Of a stretch of 64,000 nucleotides of DNA, positions 25,791-33,625 are shown one piece after another. This DNA comes from Sediminibacterium sp. (GTDB lineage Bacteria; Bacteroidota; Bacteroidia; Chitinophagales; Chitinophagaceae). The notes below the pieces were generated by a model. The model was not told the origin of the DNA. It was given only the letters and a program-made list of their open reading frames with translations, and did not search any database. Each line of letters begins with the position of its first letter. Position 1 is the stretch's first letter. A program made the position numbers and the translations under genes. The stretch covers positions 186,001 through 250,000 of the forward strand of contig JAFWCB010000006.1 of the NCBI GenBank assembly GCA_017537025.1, given 5' to 3'.

Positions 25791-26539
25791 CCTTCCATCC
25801 GCTGCTTCATCGCCTCATATAATACCATCCCTGTTGCAACAGATACATTTAATGAGTCGAAATTAGCACTCATAGGTATTTTAAAAAAGGCATCTGCGGC
25901 TTTCGCCAAATAGGGCTGTACACCTCTTCCTTCATCACCCATAATCACACAACACGGGTTTTGAAAAGAAAGATCAAAAACATTTTTATCGGCACGCATC
26001 TCACTTGTAAAAACCTCAATTCCATTTAAATGAAGTGTATCCAAAGCTTTCAACAAACTGTTCACTCTACAAAAATGAATTTTCTCTAAAGCGCCCGCAC
26101 TACTCTTCATCGCTTCGGCATTTAAAGCACCTACTCCTTTGTCGGGGATAATAATAGCTTGTGCGCCACAGCAAAGTGCTGTTCTGGCGATGGCGCCAAT
26201 ATTTCTCACATCTGTTACGCCATCCAACATTAAAAAAAGAGGTGTTTCTCCTTTAGATACTACAAAATCAATTACCTGTTGTAAATCCATGTATTGAACC
26301 AAAGCAGTGAATGCGATAACGCCTTGATGATTTGCTTTGGTAAGTCCATTTAGTTTCTCAACAGGTACTAATTGTATCGGTATATTTTGATTTCTGGCTA
26401 AGGTCCTTATCTCATGAATAATATCCCCTGTAATATTTTTTTGAAATAGAATTTTGTCGATAGGTTTTCCCGATGCCAGTGCCTCGATTACGGGTTGCCT
26501 GCCGATAATAAAAGATGGTTGTTGTAATGCCATTTGCAA
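25778..26539 (-). CDS. rlmB: 23S rRNA (guanosine-2'-O)-methyltransferase RlmB (SpoU family)
   Basis: The 253-residue protein has the N-terminal substrate-binding domain (IIGRQPVIEALASGKPIDKILF) and the SPOUT methyltransferase motifs: LDGVTDVRNIGAIARTALCCGAQ (motif 1), VIMGDEGRGVQ (motif 2) and IPMSANFDSLNVSVATGMVLYEA (motif 3). These fit RlmB, which methylates G2251 of 23S rRNA; a tRNA-modifying SpoU paralogue is less likely. The C-terminus GNRV and stop are made of repeat sequence, so the last residues may differ from homologues. It lies 5 bp downstream of the Nudix gene. Confidence 0.92.
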   Translation of the reverse strand: MQMALQQPSFIIGRQPVIEALASGKPIDKILFQKNITGDIIHEIRTLARNQNIPIQLVPVEKLNGLTKANHQGVIAFTALVQYMDLQQVIDFVVSKGETPLFLMLDGVTDVRNIGAIARTALCCGAQAIIIPDKGVGALNAEAMKSSAGALEKIHFCRVNSLLKALDTLHLNGIEVFTSEMRADKNVFDLSFQNPCCVIMGDEGRGVQPYLAKAADAFFKIPMSANFDSLNVSVATGMVLYEAMKQRMEGNRV

Positions 26540-26544
26540 ATGTA

Positions 26545-27096
26545 CTATTTCAAAGTGCCGGTAGCTAACATATACTGTACTTTATATATGGCTGCAACAC
26601 TCATGGAGTCTGTTATCTCCCCTTGTTGAACCATTGCAAATGCTTCTGCAAAAGGAATTTTCTTAATTATCAAATTCTCTGTTTCTTCCGGTTCTGCTTT
26701 TTCTTGTTGCAGGTGTCGGGCTAAATACGTTATACCCAGTTCATCACTTACTGAATTAGATAAATGCATACGGAAGAGTTCCGTCCATTCCTTTGCTACA
26801 AGTCCTGTTTCTTCGAGTAACTCTCTCTTTCCTCCTGCTAAGGGATCCATATTGATCGGGCAACCTCCTTCAGGAATTTCCCAACTATAGGCTCCTAGCG
26901 TAAATCGAAATTGGCCAACTAAATAGGTATTCAAAGCTTCATCCAATACCAGTACGCCAATAGCAGTATTTTTAAAATGGACTTTACCATAAATACCTCT
27001 ACCGCCTCCCGGATTTATAACATCATACTCCGTTAATCCAATCCATTTATTATCGTAAATCTTTCTCTCTCCCAGTATTTGCCAATCGTTTTGCAT
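26545..27096 (-). CDS. Nudix hydrolase (ADP-ribose pyrophosphatase-like)
   Basis: The 183-residue protein resembles ADP-ribose diphosphatases: an N-terminal strand set (WIGLTEYDVINPGG), LVGQFRFTLGAYSWEIPEGGCP and the Nudix helix RELLEETGL. The upstream Glu of the canonical Nudix box (GX5EX7REUXEEXGU) is not in its usual place (MDPLAGGKREL), though the catalytic EExG part is intact. It would hydrolyse a nucleoside diphosphate linked to a moiety X. It follows metK after a clear terminator, with rlmB 5 bp downstream. Confidence 0.92.
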   Translation of the reverse strand: MQNDWQILGERKIYDNKWIGLTEYDVINPGGGRGIYGKVHFKNTAIGVLVLDEALNTYLVGQFRFTLGAYSWEIPEGGCPINMDPLAGGKRELLEETGLVAKEWTELFRMHLSNSVSDELGITYLARHLQQEKAEPEETENLIIKKIPFAEAFAMVQQGEITDSMSVAAIYKVQYMLATGTLK

Positions 27097-27107
27097 AATA
27101 TAAAAAT

Positions 27108-27134
27108 AAAAAACCCCGACGAATCTGTCGGGGC
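27108..27134 (-). terminator. Rho-independent terminator of metK
   Basis: On the minus strand a 7-bp perfect GC-rich stem (CCCCGAC / GTCGGGG, 27114-27120 with 27127-27133, 6-nt loop) is followed by a T-run (27108-27113). It lies 6 bp after the metK stop and before the Nudix gene. Confidence 0.92.
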
Positions 27135-27139
27135 TATTT

Positions 27140-28393
27140 TTATTTTAATCCAAAGGCTTTTTTCACTTTAGATACATAATCTAGCTTCTCCCAAGTAAAC
27201 AACTCCACTTTAACTTTCTTCTCTTTTCCATCGGGCGATTTGAAGGTTTTGGTAACCACTTCGCTCTTGCGACCCATATGTCCGTATGCCGCTGTTTCAC
27301 TGTAAATAGGATTTCTCAACTTCAAGCGCTGCTCAATAAAGTATGGACGCATATCAAATATGCTGGCCACTAATTTACCTATCTCTCCATCCGTCAGATC
27401 TACTTTAGCGGTACCATACGTATTTACGTTGATAGAAGTAGGCTCTGCTACACCAATAGCATAAGATACTTGCACCAATATCTCATCGGCAACACCGGCA
27501 GCCACTAAATTCTTAGCAATATGGCGAGTAGCATAAGCTGCAGAACGATCTACCTTGCTCGGGTCCTTACCACTAAAAGCACCACCGCCATGAGCACCCT
27601 TACCGCCATAAGTATCAACAATAATTTTTCTTCCCGTTAACCCTGTATCTCCGTGCGGACCACCAATAACAAATTTACCGGTTGGGTTAATATGATACTT
27701 GATATCGTTATTGAATAGCTTTGCGTATTTTTTATATTTCGCTTTTACTCGAGGTATCAAAATCTTTACAATATCATCTTTGATCTTTGCTAACATTTTA
27801 GCTTCCGTATCAAAATCATCGTGTTGAGTAGATACCACGATTGCATCGATACGTACCGGGCGGTTATTATCATCATACTCCAAGGTCACCTGGCTCTTCG
27901 CATCGGGTCTTAAGTATTTGATTTGTTTGTTCTCTCTTCTTAAAGCTGCTAACTCAATCAAAATCTTATGGGCTAAATCCAGCGCCAAAGGCATATAATC
28001 TTCTGTTTCATTATTCGCATAACCGAACATCATACCCTGATCGCCTGCTCCTTGCTCCTCCTTCTTTTTCTTATCTACTCCCTGATTAATATCGGCACTT
28101 TGTTCGTGAATAGCCGATAAAATACCACAGCTATTTGCTTCAAACATATATTCACTCTTCGTATAGCCAATCTTGCGAATGACACCACGGGCAATTTCTT
28201 GAACATCTAAATATGCCTTAGACTTCACTTCTCCCGCCAATACTACCTGGCCGGTGGTTACTAAGGTTTCGCAGGCTACTTTTGACTGTGCATCAAACGC
28301 TAAAAAATTATCAATTAATGCATCCGATATCTGATCGGCTACTTTGTCGGGATGCCCTTCCGACACACTCTCTGAAGTAAATAAATAAGGCAT
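27140..28393 (-). CDS. metK: S-adenosylmethionine synthase
   Basis: MetK makes SAM from methionine and ATP. The 417-residue protein has the three signature regions: [19 protein letters not shown] (ATP/Met site), [12 protein letters not shown] (loop), and [19 protein letters not shown]. The length exceeds the usual 385-400 residues because of insertions, including the KKKKEEQ stretch and the C-terminal [20 protein letters not shown], typical of Bacteroidota. Monocistronic: -7 element upstream, strong terminator downstream. Confidence 0.98.
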   Translation of the reverse strand: MPYLFTSESVSEGHPDKVADQISDALIDNFLAFDAQSKVACETLVTTGQVVLAGEVKSKAYLDVQEIARGVIRKIGYTKSEYMFEANSCGILSAIHEQSADINQGVDKKKKEEQGAGDQGMMFGYANNETEDYMPLALDLAHKILIELAALRRENKQIKYLRPDAKSQVTLEYDDNNRPVRIDAIVVSTQHDDFDTEAKMLAKIKDDIVKILIPRVKAKYKKYAKLFNNDIKYHINPTGKFVIGGPHGDTGLTGRKIIVDTYGGKGAHGGGAFSGKDPSKVDRSAAYATRHIAKNLVAAGVADEILVQVSYAIGVAEPTSINVNTYGTAKVDLTDGEIGKLVASIFDMRPYFIEQRLKLRNPIYSETAAYGHMGRKSEVVTKTFKSPDGKEKKVKVELFTWEKLDYVSKVKKAFGLK

Positions 28394-28421
28394 TGGTATG
28401 GTTTTAATGATGGGTTTTTCG

Positions 28422-28429
28422 CAAATATA
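28422..28429 (-). promoter_or_regulatory. Probable -7 element of the metK promoter
   Basis: On the minus strand the bases read TATATTTG, an exact TANNTTTG match, 28 bp upstream of the metK ATG. A good TTG at the -33 distance is not evident. The 55-bp leader region is too short to hold a SAM riboswitch. Confidence 0.4.
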
Positions 28430-28448
28430 TCGTAAAGCCCTTTATGAT

Positions 28449-29942
28449 TTAAATTTTTGAATACACAATTCTCAATCGCATCCTAAAACGGGAATGTGTT
28501 CCTCCTCCCAGGCGAATACGACCTTGTGCTGCTTGATTATAATAAGTAGGGTTAAGGAAGTATGTTTGAGAAACATTGTTATTAGGATAGGCAGGAGTAT
28601 AATGAACGGAGTCATTAGTTGGTGCAGATAATCGCATTACAAAAGAAGTATCCTTACGGGTTACGATGCCTTGAACATATCTGCTGATATTAAAATTATA
28701 GCTCCAAATTTGATCATACCCTGGAACGGTTTTAGCAATCCGATAACCCCCAAAACTACCAGTATTCGGACCATTTGAACCTATGGCATAATCATTGGGT
28801 ATATTTCTTTTCCGTCCATTTGCAGAGTCGTAGATACTCAATAATAATATCCTTGGGCCTTCCATGTATCTATCTATCGTCAATAAATTAGCATCGTCGG
28901 GTACTTGCTCCGCAATCAATTCAGCACGATGAATGATTCTGTTTGAAAGCGATCCAAGTGAGGGTACTCTTATTTGTACAAATGTTCCCGGAGTTGTTTG
29001 AACATATACTAAGGAATCGGGTCTGGAAGTATTATTGAGTCTGTTAGCTATTTCGCTACCATTTCTATTACGGGTAATAAAATTTGCTACCCCACTGGAG
29101 AGGCTACTAAATTTCAAATAAGAGACACTGGTATCCCTTGTTGTAGCTCCCGCAGAGCTGGAATTATAATATAAGGCCAGTTTCGTATTCGTGTCTAATA
29201 AATTGACGTATAAAAGTGCATTAGCCGGATTCACCGCATCTGCCTTTAGTGCAAAGCCTCCAAAAAAGGTACTAAAAGCACTATCTGAGGCGTAGGCATT
29301 TGTAGAATCAAAGGTTTTTATAAATCGTTGAGCTACGGAATTATATAATTTGATCCTGATCTGATTGGTTGCTTTTTCGTACCTGTTGATTACGGAATCA
29401 CCGAGTCTTCGAATATCCACAGAAACCGGGTCTGCTAAATTTCTAACTGTACTTACAGGGTACAAAGACGGATAATCGGATGGGTAAATTATATTCGGAC
29501 TCAATGGAGTAGTTGTACTTATTTCACTTACCGTTAATCGAAGTGGTTGTAAAGAATCACCATGAAAACCTTTATAACTAAGGATAAGTACGGCTGAATC
29601 AACCACTATACTATCCTTTGCCCCGGGAATAAAGAATGGGTAAAAAGTAGGCCTTAGTTCAAAATTAAGTACGGCAGTAGTTTTACCAAATAGTGGATCA
29701 TTGGTAATGGCTCCGATAACCTGATTATCATATCTGTAAATACGGGCTGTATCGGAGTCTACAAAAGTGTTGGTTTCAACGGTAACGATCGTATCAAATG
29801 TATTAACACCGTCAACAGCAGGTATTAACCCCGCGCCAATATCCGTTGAAGTAATACGGGTACAGGAAGTTATTGCCATTATGATAGCAATACTGAAAAA
29901 AGCAGAAATAGTTGGTATAAATTTCAATCGCATGAACCACAT
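28449..29942 (-). CDS. DUF4270 lipoprotein
   Basis: The start at 29942 (MWFMRLKFIPTIS) gives a 497-residue protein; a TTG at 29957 is possible but less likely, and an ATG at 29933 is also possible. A lipoprotein signal ends AITSC. The remainder matches DUF4270, which occurs widely in Bacteroidota as one of the putative T9SS or outer-membrane-associated lipoproteins: IGAGLIPAVDGVNTFDT, a long beta-rich body with many Ser/Thr/Asn, and YFLNPTYYNQAAQGRIRLGG near the end. The start overlaps the stop of the upstream GT5-like gene almost directly (TAAcATG), so the two are co-translated. Confidence 0.88.
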   Translation of the reverse strand: MWFMRLKFIPTISAFFSIAIIMAITSCTRITSTDIGAGLIPAVDGVNTFDTIVTVETNTFVDSDTARIYRYDNQVIGAITNDPLFGKTTAVLNFELRPTFYPFFIPGAKDSIVVDSAVLILSYKGFHGDSLQPLRLTVSEISTTTPLSPNIIYPSDYPSLYPVSTVRNLADPVSVDIRRLGDSVINRYEKATNQIRIKLYNSVAQRFIKTFDSTNAYASDSAFSTFFGGFALKADAVNPANALLYVNLLDTNTKLALYYNSSSAGATTRDTSVSYLKFSSLSSGVANFITRNRNGSEIANRLNNTSRPDSLVYVQTTPGTFVQIRVPSLGSLSNRIIHRAELIAEQVPDDANLLTIDRYMEGPRILLLSIYDSANGRKRNIPNDYAIGSNGPNTGSFGGYRIAKTVPGYDQIWSYNFNISRYVQGIVTRKDTSFVMRLSAPTNDSVHYTPAYPNNNVSQTYFLNPTYYNQAAQGRIRLGGGTHSRFRMRLRIVYSKI

Positions 29943-29943
29943 G

Positions 29944-30768
29944 TTACTTGCCCGCAAGGTCGTTGTACAATTCTAAATACTCTGTTAAATCGGAGTCCCA
30001 GCCCTTAAAAGGAACCACTTTTTTGCCTTTCACTTTTGCAAACTCATCTATCAGTTTCTTTTCAATCTGGTCAGACCCGAAAGTAATGGCATCGGCATAT
30101 TGGGCTCCACCTCTGAACAAGGCTGTATTATTGCTTTCTTTAAAAGCTTCCAGATCTTTATCTTTTATATTAGCATTGATAATAGCATGCTTCATAAAAT
30201 CGTCGCCTAATTTCTCTTCAAATGTATTTTGGCCTATGGTGAATATCACTTTACTATTCCCAAATACAGGCTCGCGCTTATAGGCTGTTTTGATATATGC
30301 AGGAATGAGGCCGCTCATCCAACCACTACAATGAATTACATCGGGGGGCCATCCAAATTTTCTAACGGTTTCTAAAGCTCCCTTACAGAAAAAAACAGTT
30401 CTCAATCCATTATCCTCAAACCAATCTTCATTATCGTCGTGAAAAATTTGCTTACGTTTAAAGAAATCTTCATTCTCTAAAAAATAAACCTGTAAGCGAG
30501 CATTTGGCAAAGAAGCTACTTTTATTTGTAAAGGATGATCATCATTATCAACGGAAACATTAATACCGGATAATCTTACCACTTCGTGTAATCTATGTCT
30601 ACGTTCATTGATTACACCAAACCGAGGCATAATACAACGTACTTCTAATCCCGAATCATTGCTTTTAATAGCGAGCTTATTAATAATCTCTGCAAATTCT
30701 GTTAGCTCCAAATAAGGAGACATTTCAGTAGCGATAAATAAAATCCTTTTCTTTGTAGACATGAACAC
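29944..30768 (-). CDS. GT5-like glycogen/starch synthase N-lobe protein (no C-terminal lobe)
   Basis: The 274-residue protein matches only the N-terminal Rossmann half of GT5 starch synthases (ILFIATEMSPYLELTEFAEIINKL, GWPPDVIHCSGWMSGLIPAYI). Full enzymes are about 480 residues and start E-x-x-P-x-x-K-x-G-G-L-x-D. Here the same position reads EMSPYLELTEFAEI, so the Lys-x-Gly-Gly ADP-glucose motif is lost, and the C-terminal lobe is absent. It is unlikely to be a working glycogen synthase. The same short form next to panC occurs in other Bacteroidota as far as I recall. It is coupled to the DUF4270 lipoprotein gene. Confidence 0.85.
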   Translation of the reverse strand: MFMSTKKRILFIATEMSPYLELTEFAEIINKLAIKSNDSGLEVRCIMPRFGVINERRHRLHEVVRLSGINVSVDNDDHPLQIKVASLPNARLQVYFLENEDFFKRKQIFHDDNEDWFEDNGLRTVFFCKGALETVRKFGWPPDVIHCSGWMSGLIPAYIKTAYKREPVFGNSKVIFTIGQNTFEEKLGDDFMKHAIINANIKDKDLEAFKESNNTALFRGGAQYADAITFGSDQIEKKLIDEFAKVKGKKVVPFKGWDSDLTEYLELYNDLAGK

Positions 30769-30801
30769 CTGTTTTGATCAAACCTTGCGCAAATAAGTGT
30801 G

Positions 30802-30834
30802 CAAAGTTACGAAAATCCAACGAAATAGGCGCAA
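30802..30834 (-). promoter_or_regulatory. Probable promoter of the GT5-like/DUF4270 operon
   Basis: The minus strand has TAACTTTG (30802-30809), an exact -7 match, and TTG (30832-30834) upstream with a 22-bp spacer, one longer than the usual range. It lies 34 bp upstream of the ATG, in the divergent region shared with panC. Confidence 0.5.
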
Positions 30835-30864
30835 TCGGGTATTTTGGCCAATTAGCTGTAAAAT

Positions 30865-31716
30865 ATGATCATATTAAAAAAAATTGCCCTACTAAAAGCC
30901 GTTATTTCACAGGAAAGAGTTGCCAATAACATAATTGGCTTTATTCCTACTATGGGTGCCTTACACGAAGGGCATCTCACATTGGTAAAAAAGGCTCTGG
31001 ACAAATGCAACTTTGTTATTGTGAGCATTTATGTAAATCCTACTCAATTTAATAATCAAGAAGATTTTAAGAAATATCCGATTACTTTGGAAGAAGATTT
31101 ACTAAATCTTACCCGGGCAGGATGCCACGCTGTTTTCTTACCCGATACCGATGAGCTATATCCTGACGGGATCGGAAATTTAGTTCATTACCCATTAGGA
31201 TTTCTCGAAACTATACTTGAAGGCGAGCACAGACCGGGCCATTTTCAAGGCGTGAGCAATGTGGTAGATCGTTTATTACAAGCAGTAAACCCTGATTATC
31301 TTTTTTTGGGAGAGAAAGACGCACAACAATGCAAAGTGATTGCCAAAATGCTCGCGCTTACAAACCAAACGATACCTCTTGAAATAATACCAACTATGAG
31401 AGCATCTTCCGGATTGGCTTTGAGCAGTAGAAATAAAAGACTATCTGCTATTGGTTTAACCAAAGCAGCCGCCCTATATGAGTCGCTATTATTTGTTAAA
31501 AAAAACCTAATACCCGGAGATAATAATAAATTAATTCATGAAGCCAAAGCGCAATTGATACAAGCTGGTTTTGATTCCGTTGACTATTTAGCCATTGCTA
31601 AAGAAGCCGATTTGAGTGATGCGGTAATCTGGGATGGCAAAGAGGCCGTATACATTCTGGGGGCAGCTTACATGGAAGGTGTGCGTTTAATTGATAATAC
31701 CCTTTTTGTTGGTTAG
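30865..31716 (+). CDS. panC: Pantoate--beta-alanine ligase (pantothenate synthetase)
   Basis: PanC joins pantoate and beta-alanine with ATP. The 283-residue protein has [21 protein letters not shown] with the HIGH-like [24 protein letters not shown] and SSRNKRLS, all binding or catalytic motifs. It starts the rightward operon panC-panD-LPG-family protein-rfaE2-ppk1-ppx-panB. It is divergent from the GT5-like gene. The final codons and TAG stop are part of the panD promoter (31691-31721). Confidence 0.97.
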   Translation: MIILKKIALLKAVISQERVANNIIGFIPTMGALHEGHLTLVKKALDKCNFVIVSIYVNPTQFNNQEDFKKYPITLEEDLLNLTRAGCHAVFLPDTDELYPDGIGNLVHYPLGFLETILEGEHRPGHFQGVSNVVDRLLQAVNPDYLFLGEKDAQQCKVIAKMLALTNQTIPLEIIPTMRASSGLALSSRNKRLSAIGLTKAAALYESLLFVKKNLIPGDNNKLIHEAKAQLIQAGFDSVDYLAIAKEADLSDAVIWDGKEAVYILGAAYMEGVRLIDNTLFVG

Positions 31717-31721
31717 TTTTG
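31691..31721 (+). promoter_or_regulatory. Internal promoter before panD
   Basis: TTG (31691-31693), a 20-bp spacer and TAGTTTTG (31714-31721) form a full match to the Bacteroidota consensus (TTG, 19-21, TANNTTTG). The -7 element includes the panC TAG stop, 7 bp upstream of the panD ATG. Confidence 0.55.
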
Positions 31722-31727
31722 CGATCT

Positions 31728-32072
31728 ATGCAAATAGAAATTTTAAAATCGAAAGTGCACCGAGCCATCATTACGGAAGCTAATTTGCAATATGTAGGTA
31801 GTTTAACATTAGATGAAGAACTGATGGAAGCTGCCAATATGATTGAGCACGAAAAAATTCAGGTGGTGAATGTGAATAATGGAGAACGTTTAGAAACTTA
31901 TTTGATAAAAGGGAAAAGAGGCAGTGGCGTGGTTTGTTTAAACGGGCCCGCTGCGCGAAAAGGGGCAGTTGGTGATCCTGTTGTTATTATCTCCTACGCT
32001 ACTATGGATTTCGAAGCAGCCAAACAATACAAACCTGTTATTGTTTTTCCAAAGGAAGGAAATAAACTTTGA
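31728..32072 (+). CDS. panD: Aspartate 1-decarboxylase
   Basis: PanD makes beta-alanine from aspartate, feeding PanC. The ATG at 31728 gives [32 protein letters not shown], the usual N-terminus; a TTG at 31719 only adds three residues. The Gly-Ser self-cleavage site (YVGSLT) creates the pyruvoyl cofactor. [14 protein letters not shown] and CLNGPAARK are conserved. 114 residues is the normal length. It is 11 bp after panC and 7 bp before the membrane protein gene. Confidence 0.97.
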   Translation: MQIEILKSKVHRAIITEANLQYVGSLTLDEELMEAANMIEHEKIQVVNVNNGERLETYLIKGKRGSGVVCLNGPAARKGAVGDPVVIISYATMDFEAAKQYKPVIVFPKEGNKL

Positions 32073-32079
32073 TAGTTAC

Positions 32080-33108
32080 ATGCAAAAAAAAGCGATTGCC
32101 ATACTTCAATATCTGCTGTTCCTAGGCCTGGGCATTTTTTTAGTGTGGTGGAGTTTACACAAAATTCCGGCCGATAAATGGGATGCTTTTAAAAACTCAC
32201 TTAAAACAGCGAATTACTGGCTTATGATTCCAGTTTTTTTCATTTTAAGTGGAAGTCATGTAATCAGAACATTACGATGGAGGGTGCTAATCAAACCCTT
32301 AGGGCACAACCCTTCCATACCGAATACTTTTTTCGCTGTAATGATCGGATACCTTGCCAACTTAGCTATTCCCCGTTTAGGAGAGGTATTAAAATGTACC
32401 ATTTTAGCCCGGTATGAAAACGTACCGGCCGATAAATTGGTAGGTACGATATTAATAGAAAGGGTGTGTGATGTAATATCCTTAGGTATTGTTTTTCTAA
32501 TTGCATTTACCGTACAATTCGATACTGTTGGCGAGTATGGACAAGCATTGATTGGTAAAGTATTTAAAAATAATAACGGTACAGTTTCATTTAATAACGT
32601 GCTAATTGCAGTTGCGTTATTGATTATTATCATTTCAATGATCACTTTTATTTTTAAAAAATACCAACATATAGGCTTTGTAAAAAAAATAAATGATATT
32701 GTTAAAGGTATTGGGACTGGGCTGGGTAGTATCTTAAAATTGGAGCAAAAAGGCTTATTTCTAGTGTATACATGCCTCATTTGGCTTCTATATATATTGG
32801 GTACTTGGGTAGGCTTATTAGCAACAACTGGCACCAGCCACCTTGGCTTAGATACCGCTATTTCTGCCCTCGCATTTGCAAGTATCGGCATGATTATTAC
32901 ACCCGGAGGAATCGGGGCTTATGCGTTTTTTTTAGCAGAAATTTTAAGTTTGAAAGATATTCCTGCCGAAATAGGTTTAGCAAATGGTACTTTACAATGG
33001 TTTGCACAATTCATGATCGTACTGATTGTAGGTTTTATCAGTGTAGGTGCATTAGCCTGGTACAATAAAAATAAAAAATATGAAAGCAGTAGCGCCCATA
33101 AATCATAA
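32080..33108 (+). CDS. Lysylphosphatidylglycerol synthase TM-domain protein (UPF0104)
   Basis: The start at 32080 gives MQKKAIAILQYLLFLGLGIFLVWW; an upstream ORF extension overlaps panD and is rejected. The 342-residue protein has eight or so hydrophobic segments and the family patterns RTLRWRVLIKPLGHNPS, GYLANLAIPRLGEVLKCTIL, ERVCDVISLG and TPGGIGAYAFF. It matches the membrane flippase half of MprF-like proteins, without the aminoacyl transferase domain. It could flip a lipid; the substrate is unknown. It overlaps the next gene by 29 bp. Confidence 0.9.
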   Translation: MQKKAIAILQYLLFLGLGIFLVWWSLHKIPADKWDAFKNSLKTANYWLMIPVFFILSGSHVIRTLRWRVLIKPLGHNPSIPNTFFAVMIGYLANLAIPRLGEVLKCTILARYENVPADKLVGTILIERVCDVISLGIVFLIAFTVQFDTVGEYGQALIGKVFKNNNGTVSFNNVLIAVALLIIIISMITFIFKKYQHIGFVKKINDIVKGIGTGLGSILKLEQKGLFLVYTCLIWLLYILGTWVGLLATTGTSHLGLDTAISALAFASIGMIITPGGIGAYAFFLAEILSLKDIPAEIGLANGTLQWFAQFMIVLIVGFISVGALAWYNKNKKYESSSAHKS

Positions 33109-33577
33109 AGTGCTTACACTGGTAGATTTACAAAGACAAGTAGCTGCATGGAAAGCATTAGGTAAAACGGTAGCCTTTACCAATGGTTGTTTTGATATCC
33201 TACACGAGGGGCATATCTTCTCTTTATCTGCTGCTGCGCAAGAAGCCGATTATTTAATTGTGGCTGTGAATAGCGATAGTAGTGTAAAGCAATTAAAAGG
33301 ACCCGATCGGCCTATCAACAATCAAACCAGCAGGTCTTTATTACTCAGCCATTTAGCCCTCGTTGATGCGGTTGTTATTTTTGAAGAGCCGACTCCACTG
33401 GAAACAATCAAAGCATTATTACCCGATGTTATCATTAAAGGAGGTGACTATACCGTTGATCAAATTGTAGGTGCTAAGGAAGTGATTGCCGCAGGAGGAA
33501 GAGTGGTTATAAATCCTATCGTACCTGGATTTTCAACTAGCGGTATTATACAACATATTAAATCCTCTTACTCATAG
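33080..33577 (+). CDS. rfaE2: D-glycero-beta-D-manno-heptose 1-phosphate adenylyltransferase
   Basis: The 165-residue protein is the nucleotidyltransferase half of HldE. It has FTNGCFDILHEGHIFSLSAAAQ (HxGH-type ATP motif), VAVNSDSSVKQLKGPDRPI and IKGGDYTVDQIVGAKEV. It activates heptose-1-phosphate with ATP to give ADP-heptose for LPS inner core. The kinase half is separate in Bacteroidota and not in the window. The reading overlaps the membrane-protein gene by 29 bp. Confidence 0.93.
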   Translation: MKAVAPINHKVLTLVDLQRQVAAWKALGKTVAFTNGCFDILHEGHIFSLSAAAQEADYLIVAVNSDSSVKQLKGPDRPINNQTSRSLLLSHLALVDAVVIFEEPTPLETIKALLPDVIIKGGDYTVDQIVGAKEVIAAGGRVVINPIVPGFSTSGIIQHIKSSYS

Positions 33578-33625
33578 TAACTAAACTTAATATTCCGAAT
33601 TCCTACTACTGCCTAAATTTGATAT

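Noticed and set aside
26545-27096. Nudix gene as a broken enzyme
   Set aside because: Only the first Glu of the Nudix box is displaced; the REx2EExG core is intact and the length is normal, so no degeneration was called.
28394-28448. SAM riboswitch upstream of metK
   Set aside because: The gap is only 55 bp, lacks the stems of SAM-I or SAM-II types, and contains a -7 element.
31969-32079. Long N-terminal extension of the membrane-protein ORF
   Set aside because: It overlaps panD out of frame, reads as unrelated residues, and the ATG at 32080 gives the normal family start.
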